The notes beneath the pieces are model-generated. The model was not told where the DNA came from and did no database searches. It saw only the letters and a list, made by a program, of their open reading frames with translations. This document shows, in pieces, positions 57,531 through 64,000 of a stretch of 64,000 nt of DNA. This DNA comes from Kitasatospora kifunensis. Lineage in GTDB: Bacteria; Actinomycetota; Actinomycetes; Streptomycetales; Streptomycetaceae. Where the stretch lies: positions 4,464,001 to 4,528,000 of the forward strand of contig NZ_JACHJV010000001.1 of NCBI RefSeq assembly GCF_014203855.1, written 5' to 3'. How positions within the stretch are numbered: the first letter of the stretch is position 1; the number at the start of each line of letters is the position of its first letter. A program made the translations under genes and the position numbers.

Positions 57531-57616
57531 ACCACCGCCACCATGCGAGCCGGGGTACGCGCGCCGCCCGACGCGGCAGCGCTGGACACACAACTGTGAT
57601 CGGAGGTGCCGTTCGG

Positions 57617-58930
57617 ATGCCAACACGATTCGGTGTGACCCCACCCCCCGAGGGCGGCGGCCAGCCCCTGCCCCACCACGAGGTGGCAGGGCTCGGGGCC
57701 GGTCCCGCGAACCTGAGCCTGGCCGCCCTGGGCGTGAACCAACTGCCCGGCGGTATCGCGCTCTTCGAGCGGCGGGAGGGACCCGCCTGGCATCCCGGGC
57801 TGCTCGGCTCGGGCACCCAGCTGCAGACCTCCTGGATCAAGGACCTGGTCTCGCTGGCCGACCCGTGCAACCGGCTGTCCTTCCTCAACTACCTGGTCAG
57901 CACCGGCCGCATCTACGCCTTCCTGAACGCCCAGTACGACTCCATCCCCCGCCTGGAGTACGCGCGTTACCTCGCCTGGGCGTCGGGCGAGCTCGGCTGC
58001 GTGCGCTACGGCACGCCGATCGAGGAGGTCGACTACGCCGGCGGCCGCTTCGTCCTGTCGGGCCAGGGCGGCGCGGTGGCCACCGCGGACCACGTGGTCT
58101 TCGGCCTCGGCACCCGGCCCGACGTGCCGTCCTGCTTCGTGGGGCAGGAGGAGAGCGAGGGGGTGGTGCTGGCCGAGCAGTTGGAGTCCCACCTGGGCAC
58201 GGTCTCCAGCAAGCCCTACGAGCAGGTGATCGTGGTGGGCGGCGGCCAGACCGGCGCCGAGTGCGTGCTCAACCTGCTGCAGCGCGGCTACCGGGACATC
58301 CGGTGGATCGGCCGGCGCCCGTGGTTCGCCCCGATGGACGATTCCCCCTCGGCCAACGACTTCTACCGGCCGACCTACCTGCGCTTCTTCCAGGGGCTGC
58401 CGGAGGGGGTGCGCGAGCGCTACGCCGCCGAGCAGACGCTGACCAGCGACGGCGTCTCGATGGCCACCCTCCAGCAGCTGTACCAGGCCAACTACGAGGC
58501 CTCGCTGCGCGAGGGCCGCTCGCCGGTGATGATGCTCCCCGGCCGCAGCGTCGTCGAGGCGGCGCAGCGGCACGGCACGGTCGCGCTCTGGTGCGAGCGG
58601 GACTGGGGCGGCCGCGAGCGCCACGCCGCGCGCTTCGTGGTGCTGGCCACCGGGCGGCGCTCGACCCCGCTGCCGCTCTCCGCCCGGCTGCTGGAGCTGA
58701 TGGAGACCGACGCTGCCGGTGAGCCGGTGATCGACTCCGACTACTCGATCCGGTGGAAGCACAGCGAGACGCACCGGCTGTACGTCCAGAACCGCAGTCG
58801 GGTGGGCCACGGACTGGCCGATCCCAATCTGAGCCTGCTCGCGGTGCGCTCGGCGGTCATCTTGAACTCCTTGCTGGACCGTCAGGCCTTCGCCATCCGG
58901 GACGAGCAGATGAGCACCGTCTGGGCCTGA
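57617..58930 (+). CDS. L-lysine N6-hydroxylase (SidA/IucD/PvdA family)
   Basis: This 437-residue N-hydroxylating flavoenzyme has the FAD motif GLGAGPANLSLAAL at residues 25-38, LQTSWIKDLVSLADPCN and LSFLNYL in the substrate region, the NADPH motif VVGGGQTGAECVLNLL near residue 206, MDDSPSANDFYRP, and VVLATGRRS. These are the signatures of ornithine/lysine N-hydroxylases. No siderophore synthetase is in the window, but a cupin/MetRS-like hydrazine synthetase is, whose substrate is N6-hydroxylysine. I therefore infer that it supplies that intermediate. Start ATG 57617 has GGAGG 10 bases upstream. Confidence 0.9.
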   Translation: MPTRFGVTPPPEGGGQPLPHHEVAGLGAGPANLSLAALGVNQLPGGIALFERREGPAWHPGLLGSGTQLQTSWIKDLVSLADPCNRLSFLNYLVSTGRIYAFLNAQYDSIPRLEYARYLAWASGELGCVRYGTPIEEVDYAGGRFVLSGQGGAVATADHVVFGLGTRPDVPSCFVGQEESEGVVLAEQLESHLGTVSSKPYEQVIVVGGGQTGAECVLNLLQRGYRDIRWIGRRPWFAPMDDSPSANDFYRPTYLRFFQGLPEGVRERYAAEQTLTSDGVSMATLQQLYQANYEASLREGRSPVMMLPGRSVVEAAQRHGTVALWCERDWGGRERHAARFVVLATGRRSTPLPLSARLLELMETDAAGEPVIDSDYSIRWKHSETHRLYVQNRSRVGHGLADPNLSLLAVRSAVILNSLLDRQAFAIRDEQMSTVWA

Positions 58931-59006
58931 CCTTCGCGTCGGCCCAGACGCTGCCGACGCCGCTTTTGGACACCGAGTAACCAAGGATGAGGGGAAAGAA
59001 ACCGAG

Positions 59007-60359
59007 ATGACCGACTCACCGTTCCACGTCATCGTCATCGGGGGCGGAACCGGTGGCATGGCGCTCGCCCACGGCCTGCGGCGGGCGGGGATCAGCTGCG
59101 CCGTCTACGAGCGCGACCGCACCCGCAACAGCGGCCTGCACGGCTACCGGGTGGGCATCAACCCGGACGGCAGCCGGGCACTGAAGTACCTCCTCCCCGA
59201 CGAGCTGTTCGACACCTTCCTGGCCACCTGCGCCCGGGGCCCCAAGTACTTCAGCTTCCTGCGCGAGGACCTGAAGCCGAGCATGACCCTCCCGTTGGTG
59301 GTGGAGGAGGACCCGGTGAACACCGAGAAGTCGGTGAGCCGGATGACGCTGCGTCAGGTGCTGCTGACCGGCATCGAGGACCTGGTCCACTTCGACAAGA
59401 CCTTCACCCACTACGAGCGGGAGGAGGACGGCCGGGTCACCGCCTACTTCGAGGACGGCACCAAGGCCACCGGCGACCTGCTGGTGGCCGCGGACGGCGC
59501 CAACTCGCGGGTGCGCAAGCAGTACCTGCCGCACGCCACGGTCGAGGACGCCAACATCATCTCCATCACGGCCAAGGTCCCGCTGACTGCCGCCACCAAG
59601 GCGCTGCTGCCGGAGAAGGTCTTCCAGGGCATCGGGCTGGTGGTGGCCCCCAAGGGCTACAGCTGCATCCTGCACACGATGGAGTTCGGCTGGGACCGCG
59701 AGGGCCGGGTCAAGAACAGCATCGGCGGCAACGACGCGGCACTCATCGAGCAGTGGCCCGGCCTGCTGTTCGACAACACCCGGGACTACATCAACTGGGG
59801 CTTCTGGGCCTCCACCGACAAGTTCCCCAGCGACATCATGAAGAAGAAGCCCGAGGAACTCATCAAGCTGGTCCTGGACATGACGCCGAAGTGGAGTCCT
59901 GACCTGCGCAAGCTCTTCGGCCTGGGCGACCCGCAGACCTGCTTCGCGGTCAACATCCGTACCTCGGTGCCGATCGACCAGTGGAAGCCCACTAACATCA
60001 CGCTGATCGGTGACGCGATCCACACCATGACGCCGGGTCAGGGCGTGGGCGCCAACACGGCGTTGCGCGACGCGGCTCGGCTGTGCCGCAACCTGATCGC
60101 CCACCGCGAGGCCAGGATGACCCTCCTGGAGGCGGTGTTGGAGTACGAGACCAAGATGGTCGAGTACGGCTACGCGGCCGTCAAGGAGTCCAAGAAGCAG
60201 ACCAGCGGGGATCAGCCGATCAACAAGCCCTACATCGGCCGACTGGCACTGGCCGGCATGCGCACCTACTTCTGGCTCGTCGACCACAACTCCAAGCTCC
60301 AGCACAAGATGGCCAAGGAGCTCTACCTGGACCGCGGCGGGGACCGCGAGGACTACTGA
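59007..60359 (+). CDS. FAD-dependent monooxygenase (class A, UbiH/PHBH-like) 4
   Basis: This 450-residue flavoprotein has GGGTGGMALAHGLRRAG near residue 11, VAADGANSRVRKQYLP, and GDAIHTMTPGQGVGANTAL. It is a close paralogue of the enzyme at 47349, with matched segments throughout. It probably performs a second hydroxylation of the aromatic scaffold. It follows the lysine hydroxylase by 76 bases on the same strand and precedes an SDR, so these may share a transcript. Confidence 0.88.
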   Translation: MTDSPFHVIVIGGGTGGMALAHGLRRAGISCAVYERDRTRNSGLHGYRVGINPDGSRALKYLLPDELFDTFLATCARGPKYFSFLREDLKPSMTLPLVVEEDPVNTEKSVSRMTLRQVLLTGIEDLVHFDKTFTHYEREEDGRVTAYFEDGTKATGDLLVAADGANSRVRKQYLPHATVEDANIISITAKVPLTAATKALLPEKVFQGIGLVVAPKGYSCILHTMEFGWDREGRVKNSIGGNDAALIEQWPGLLFDNTRDYINWGFWASTDKFPSDIMKKKPEELIKLVLDMTPKWSPDLRKLFGLGDPQTCFAVNIRTSVPIDQWKPTNITLIGDAIHTMTPGQGVGANTALRDAARLCRNLIAHREARMTLLEAVLEYETKMVEYGYAAVKESKKQTSGDQPINKPYIGRLALAGMRTYFWLVDHNSKLQHKMAKELYLDRGGDREDY

Positions 60360-60429
60360 CCGCACCACTCAACGCACGGCCTGAACATCAGTCAGACGCC
60401 ATACCGAAATACCGAAAGGGAACAACAGC

Positions 60430-61182
60430 ATGGACCTGGGACTGCGGGACAAGCGCGTCCTGATCACCGGCGCGACACGTGGCATCGGCCGCGCCACCGC
60501 CAAGGTCTTCGCCGCCGAGGGCGCGCGAGTCGCCATCACCTACAACTCGCAGGCCGACGCGGCCGAGGCCGTGGTGAAGGAGCTGGGCGGCCCGGACCGC
60601 GCCATGGCGGTGCGCTGCGGGCTCGGTGACCCGGCCTCCATCGAGGCGGGGGTCAAGGAGGTCGAGGAGGCCTGGGGCGGCATCGACGTCGTGGTCGCCA
60701 ACGCGCAGTCCTTCTCCTGGGTCGACCCGGACCAGCTGCCGCGCTTCGAGAACCTCCCGGTGGACGAGTGGTTCCCGCAGCTGCGGGACAACGTGGAGGG
60801 CCACATGCTGACGGTGCGTCACGCACTGGGCGGCATGCGGGAGCGGGGTTGGGGCCGGGTCGTGCTGCTCTCCTCGGTGACCGCGGACCACGGCTCGCCG
60901 GGCTCGGAGATCTACAGCGCGGCCAAGGCCGCCCTGCACGGCTTCGCCCGCGGCCTGGCCTGGACCCGGGACGGCATCCTGGCCAACGTGGTCTCCCCCG
61001 GCGGCACGCTCACCGAGAGCCTGCAGGCGGTCGACCCGGCCATCGTGGAGAAGGCCGCGCAGGAGGCGCCGAGCGGCAAACTGGCCACGACGGACGACGT
61101 GGCCAGGGTCATCGTCTTCCTCTGCTCGGAGGCCAACGGCAACGTCAACGGTGAGATCGTGCGCACCGCCGGCGGACGCTGA
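60430..61182 (+). CDS. Short-chain dehydrogenase/reductase
   Basis: This 250-residue SDR has TGATRGIGRATAKVF near residue 13 and the catalytic pair in IYSAAKAALHGF. The NAG motif is changed to NAQS, and it ends EIVRTAGGR. It resembles FabG-like reductases. It is the fifth SDR of the cluster and lies 70 bases downstream of monooxygenase 4. Its substrate is unknown. Confidence 0.85.
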   Translation: MDLGLRDKRVLITGATRGIGRATAKVFAAEGARVAITYNSQADAAEAVVKELGGPDRAMAVRCGLGDPASIEAGVKEVEEAWGGIDVVVANAQSFSWVDPDQLPRFENLPVDEWFPQLRDNVEGHMLTVRHALGGMRERGWGRVVLLSSVTADHGSPGSEIYSAAKAALHGFARGLAWTRDGILANVVSPGGTLTESLQAVDPAIVEKAAQEAPSGKLATTDDVARVIVFLCSEANGNVNGEIVRTAGGR

Positions 61183-61195
61183 CCGCGAGACACGC

Positions 61196-61237
61196 GAACG
61201 GGCGGGGCAGGCCGGTGACGGCCCGCCCCGCCCGTTC
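61196..61237. terminator. Bidirectional terminator hairpin
   Basis: A perfect 13-bp inverted repeat (61196-61208 and 61225-61237) with a further internal GGCC/GGCC stem lies between convergent genes. Confidence 0.7.
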
Positions 61238-61260
61238 GGTCGTCAACCAGGCGGCCGGGC

Positions 61261-62481
61261 TCAGCCGTTGGCCTTCTTGATCGACCACTGGGCGATCCGC
61301 AGCGACATCTCCACGCCCTCGGTCGCGTACTCCACCATCGCGCGCTGGTACTGCGCCGTCGCCTCGCCCAGCTCCCGCTCCCCGCGGTCGACGGCGGCCA
61401 GCAGCCCGCCGAGCAACTGGGCGTCGCGGATCGCGGTGTTGGCGCCCACCCCGCCCGAGGGCGGCATCGCGTGCACCGCGTCACCGAGTGGTACCACGGG
61501 CCCGGCCTCCCACGGCCGCACCGGCCGGGTGGCCCGCAGCGGGACGGCGAAGGTGGTCTCCGGCTGGGCGAAGGCGAAGATCTCCCGCAGGTCCGGGTGC
61601 CAGCCCTTGGTGCGCTCCACCACCAGCGCGCACAGTTCCTCGCCGCCGAGGGCGAAGAACTCCTCGTCGCTCAGGCCCAGATCCTCCTGGTGCACGTTGA
61701 ACACCGACATGTAGTAGTCGTCGCTGTCCACCAGGTCGGCCTGCGGGAACAGCCGCGCCGCGGCCTGTCGGGGGCGTTCGCGGAAGAGCATCGGCATCAG
61801 GCCCAGGTGGTGGCCGTCGGTGCCGATCACGTAGCTGAAGCGGTCCTGCAACGCCTCGGGCAGACCGGCGGCGATCGCCTCGGCGCGGGGGATCCGGGAG
61901 AAGATGGTGCGGATCCCGAGGTCCTGCGGGCTGTCCTCGGGCCTCAGTTGGGCCCGTACCCGGGAGTTGGTGCCGTCCGCGGCGACCAGGACGTCCCCGG
62001 TGGCCTCGGTGCCGTCCTCGAAGTACGCGGTCACCCGTCCGTCGGGGCGCTGCTCCAGCCGTTGGAAGTTCTTCCCGAACCGGACCGCCCCGTCGAGACC
62101 GGTCAGCAGGATCCGGCGCAGCGTCACCCGGTCCACGGCGTCGATCTTGTCGGGCAGCCCGGCCCGGGGGTCCTCGAAGCTCGGCGCCCACTGCTCGACG
62201 AGGTTCTCGTCGTAGGCGACCAGGCCGCTGTCGTCCCGAACGTTCGCCGTCGCGCTCAGCAGCTCTTCCAGCCGGTCGGGCAGGCAGGCCCGCAGGCCGG
62301 CCTCGCCCTGCGGGCTGATCCGCAGCCGGTAGCCCTGCCGACGGCCGTCGGCGGACTCGTCGCGCTCGTACACCTCGACGTCGACACCGGCCTGCCGCAG
62401 CCCGTGGGCCAGGCAGAGACCGCCGATACCGCCGCCGATGACCAGGACCCTGATGGGTGATCGGCTCGTCCGCATAGCCAT
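61261..62481 (-). CDS. FAD-dependent monooxygenase (class A, UbiH/PHBH-like) 5
   Basis: This 406-residue flavoprotein has GGGIGGLCLAHGLRQAG near residue 17, VAADGTNSRVRAQLRP, and GDAVHAMPPSGGVGANTAI. It is more distant from enzymes 3 and 4, which share GDAIHTMTPG. The ATG at 62481 has AGGAAGG 6 bases upstream. It is divergent from the SAM synthetase, with oppositely facing SARP-like repeats between. Confidence 0.87.
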   Translation of the reverse strand: MAMRTSRSPIRVLVIGGGIGGLCLAHGLRQAGVDVEVYERDESADGRRQGYRLRISPQGEAGLRACLPDRLEELLSATANVRDDSGLVAYDENLVEQWAPSFEDPRAGLPDKIDAVDRVTLRRILLTGLDGAVRFGKNFQRLEQRPDGRVTAYFEDGTEATGDVLVAADGTNSRVRAQLRPEDSPQDLGIRTIFSRIPRAEAIAAGLPEALQDRFSYVIGTDGHHLGLMPMLFRERPRQAAARLFPQADLVDSDDYYMSVFNVHQEDLGLSDEEFFALGGEELCALVVERTKGWHPDLREIFAFAQPETTFAVPLRATRPVRPWEAGPVVPLGDAVHAMPPSGGVGANTAIRDAQLLGGLLAAVDRGERELGEATAQYQRAMVEYATEGVEMSLRIAQWSIKKANG

Positions 62482-62533
62482 CGACACCTTCCTTCGCTAC
62501 CGCGTGCGGGGACCCTGGCACGGTGCGGTCCGC

Positions 62534-62551
62534 CGCTCGGGTACGGCTCGA
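62534..62551 (-). promoter_or_regulatory. Putative SARP box of monooxygenase 5
   Basis: On the minus strand TCGAGCC and CCGAGCG are exactly 11 bp apart, about 55-70 bp upstream of the monooxygenase start. Confidence 0.45.
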
Positions 62552-62586
62552 GGCGCCCGCACCTCCCGGGCCTCCGGGCGCAGACC

Positions 62587-62604
62587 TCGACCTGGACTTG
62601 AGCC
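62587..62604 (+). promoter_or_regulatory. Putative SARP box of the SAM synthetase gene
   Basis: TCGACCT and TTGAGCC are exactly 11 bp apart, about 70-87 bp upstream of metK. Confidence 0.45.
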
Positions 62605-62673
62605 GCCTTGCAGGGCGCCCTCCCACGCTGTGCGGGCTCCCAGTGCCGCGTCAGCCGACCATCCGGAGGAACC

Positions 62674-63882
62674 GTGTCCCGCCGTCTCTTCACCTCGGAG
62701 TCCGTGACCGAGGGCCACCCCGACAAGATCGCCGACCAGATCAGCGACACCATCCTCGACACGCTGCTCCGGCAGGACCCGTCCTCCCGGGTCGCGGTGG
62801 AGACCCTGATCACCACCGGTCAGGTGCACATCGCCGGCGAGGTCACCACCACCGCCTACGCCGACATCGCCAGCCTGGTCCGCGAGGCCGTGCTCGGGAT
62901 CGGCTACGACTCCTCGGCCAAGGGATTCGACGGCGCCTCCTGCGGCGTCTCGGTGTCGATCGGCGCGCAGTCCCCGGACATCGCCCAGGGTGTCGACACC
63001 GCGCACGAGCTCCGAGTGGAAGGTGCGGCCCCGAGCAACGACGCCGACGAGCTCGACCGGCAGGGCGCCGGCGACCAGGGCCTGATGTTCGGCTACGCCT
63101 GCGACGAGACCCCCGAGTTGATGCCGCTGCCGATCCGGCTGGCGCACCGGCTCGCCGAGCGGCTCACCGAGGTCCGCAAGGACGGCACCATCCCCTACCT
63201 GCGTCCGGACGGCAAGACGCAGGTCACCATCGAGTACGACGGCGACCGGGCGGTGCGGCTGGACACCGTGGTGGTCTCCACCCAGCACGCCGCCGACATC
63301 GACCTCGACTCGCTACTCGCCCCGGACGTCCGCGAGTTCGTGGTGGAGCCGGTGCTCGCCGGGCTGGACCTGGACACCGCCGGCTACCGGCTGCTGGTGA
63401 ACCCGACCGGGCGGTTCGAGATCGGCGGCCCGATGGGTGACGCCGGCCTGACCGGCCGCAAGATCATCGTGGACACCTACGGTGGTATGGCCCGCCACGG
63501 TGGCGGCGCGTTCTCCGGCAAGGACCCGTCCAAGGTGGACCGTTCGGCCGCCTACGCGATGCGCTGGGTGGCGAAGAACATCGTCGCCGCGGGCCTGGCC
63601 AGGCGGGCCGAGGTGCAGGTCGCGTACGCGATCGGCAAGGCCGAGCCGGTGGGCCTGTTCGTGGAGACCTTCGGCACCGAGACCGTCCCGGTCCTGAAGA
63701 TCCAGGAGGCCGTCACCCAGGTCTTCGACCTGCGTCCGGCCGCGATCATCCGCGACCTCGACCTGCTGCGGCCCATCTACGCCCGGACCGCCGCGTACGG
63801 CCACTTCGGCCGTGAGCTGCCGGACTTCACCTGGGAACGCACCGACCGGGCGGACAAGCTCCGCGCCGTGGCCCTGGGCTGA
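62674..63882 (+). CDS. metK: S-adenosylmethionine synthetase
   Basis: This 402-residue enzyme makes SAM from methionine and ATP. It has TSESVTEGHPDKIADQISD at the N-terminus, GAGDQGLMFGYACDET with the central ATP-binding loop, and GGGAFSGKDPSKVDRSAAY. The GTG at 62674 follows a GGAGGA site. A cluster copy with a SARP-like box would raise SAM supply for the three O-methyltransferases. The next gene looks like an adenosine-kinase-type enzyme that could recycle adenosine from the methyl cycle. It might be a duplicate of the housekeeping gene, which the window cannot show. Confidence 0.95.
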   Translation: MSRRLFTSESVTEGHPDKIADQISDTILDTLLRQDPSSRVAVETLITTGQVHIAGEVTTTAYADIASLVREAVLGIGYDSSAKGFDGASCGVSVSIGAQSPDIAQGVDTAHELRVEGAAPSNDADELDRQGAGDQGLMFGYACDETPELMPLPIRLAHRLAERLTEVRKDGTIPYLRPDGKTQVTIEYDGDRAVRLDTVVVSTQHAADIDLDSLLAPDVREFVVEPVLAGLDLDTAGYRLLVNPTGRFEIGGPMGDAGLTGRKIIVDTYGGMARHGGGAFSGKDPSKVDRSAAYAMRWVAKNIVAAGLARRAEVQVAYAIGKAEPVGLFVETFGTETVPVLKIQEAVTQVFDLRPAAIIRDLDLLRPIYARTAAYGHFGRELPDFTWERTDRADKLRAVALG

Positions 63883-63926
63883 CCCGGGTCCACCGTCCTA
63901 CTACCGCCGCCCCGAGGAGGCACCCC

Positions 63927-64000
63927 GTGCGTATTGCCGTCACCGGTTCGATCGCCACCGACCATCTCATGGTCTACCCAGGACGCTTCGCCGAGCAGCT
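63927..64000 (+). CDS. PfkB-family carbohydrate (adenosine) kinase, partial
   Basis: Only the first 24 codons are inside the window, beginning with GTG after a GAGGAGG site. The residues (RIAVTGSIATDHLM, YPGRFAEQ) match the N-terminus of actinomycete PfkB-family kinases annotated as adenosine or ribose kinases. Following metK, it is likely to recycle adenosine in the SAM cycle. The remainder is outside the window. Confidence 0.7.
   Translation, partial: MRIAVTGSIATDHLMVYPGRFAEQ

Larger units (their letters stand above)
57299..57616. other. Divergent control region, flavin reductase / lysine hydroxylase
   Basis: These 318 bases hold two separate SARP-type repeat sets, one pointing each way (57354-57392 minus, 57502-57530 plus). 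I see no gene in the stretch; frames crossing it lack ribosome sites. Confidence 0.55.

Noticed and set aside
57617..58930. Lysine hydroxylase as part of a siderophore cluster
   Set aside because: No siderophore synthetase, NRPS or uptake genes are in the window, whereas an enzyme set needing N6-hydroxylysine is.

Overview
The window is very GC-rich actinomycete DNA. The GTG starts, the SARP regulators and the Streptomyces-type gene families point to a Streptomycetaceae chromosome (Streptomyces, Kitasatospora or Streptacidiphilus). Almost all of it is one biosynthetic gene cluster for an aromatic (type II) polyketide, with a RiPP/TOMM fragment at the left edge and SAM-supply genes at the right edge.

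Layout. (i) 1-694: the end of a leftward TOMM operon, with a nitrile-hydratase-like leader peptide and a leader-binding protein. (ii) 995-11737: three SARP activators, an acyl-CoA carboxylase epsilon subunit, a FAAL / acyl-CoA dehydrogenase / ACP / ACP / phosphopantetheinyl transferase operon, a type II thioesterase, the PKS ACP, a SchA/CurD protein and a DUF1772 protein. (iii) 11797-18163: second SchA/CurD protein, TcmI-like cyclase, cupin, KS-alpha, KS-beta, aromatase/cyclase, second DUF1772, ketoreductase-type SDR and two ABM-fold oxygenases. (iv) 18345-30485: tailoring and export: a beta-hydroxyacid dehydrogenase-like enzyme, a PadR regulator pair, two large class A flavin monooxygenases, ABM, SDR, glycosyltransferase, luciferase-like oxidoreductase, cation/proton antiporter and O-methyltransferase. 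(v) 30923-39384: a secreted beta-helix protein, then a compact operon of cupin, methionyl-tRNA-synthetase-like protein, glycine/D-amino-acid-oxidase-like flavoenzyme, BBE oxidase and a small unknown, facing a GlnT-type glutamine synthetase homologue. (vi) 39524-52433: SDR, flavin halogenase, two more O-methyltransferases, P450 plus ferredoxin, a MarR regulator pair, a flavin monooxygenase, an MFS exporter and an asparagine-synthetase-like amidotransferase. (vii) 52576-53701: a small MITE-like element and an IS5-family insertion sequence. (viii) 53748-64000: TenA-like protein, P450, SDR, flavin reductase, lysine N6-hydroxylase, flavin monooxygenase, SDR, flavin monooxygenase, SAM synthetase and the start of a PfkB-family kinase.

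Main finding. A lysine N6-hydroxylase (57617), a cupin plus MetRS-like pair (33274 and 33614) and a DAO-like flavoenzyme (34987) are the known parts of the pathway that makes an N-N bond from lysine and glycine and releases hydrazinoacetic acid. Here the cupin and MetRS parts are two overlapping genes rather than one fused protein, and they sit inside a type II PKS cluster. The glutamine-synthetase and asparagine-synthetase homologues would suit carriage of hydrazine on glutamate and its transfer to a polyketide acid. The FAAL/ACP/dehydrogenase operon could load and oxidise hydrazinoacetate. I therefore infer a chlorinated, O-methylated, probably glycosylated aromatic (perhaps pentangular) polyketide carrying an N-N group. 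Only the gene content is seen; the product is inferred.

Regulation. Many promoters carry heptamers resembling TCGAGNN at exact 11-bp spacing, the pattern expected for SARP binding. They precede the FAAL operon, thioesterase, PKS operon, O-methyltransferase, beta-helix gene, hydrazine operon, halogenase, P450s, amidotransferase, flavin reductase, lysine hydroxylase and SAM synthetase, and so tie the dispersed hydrazine genes to the polyketide genes.
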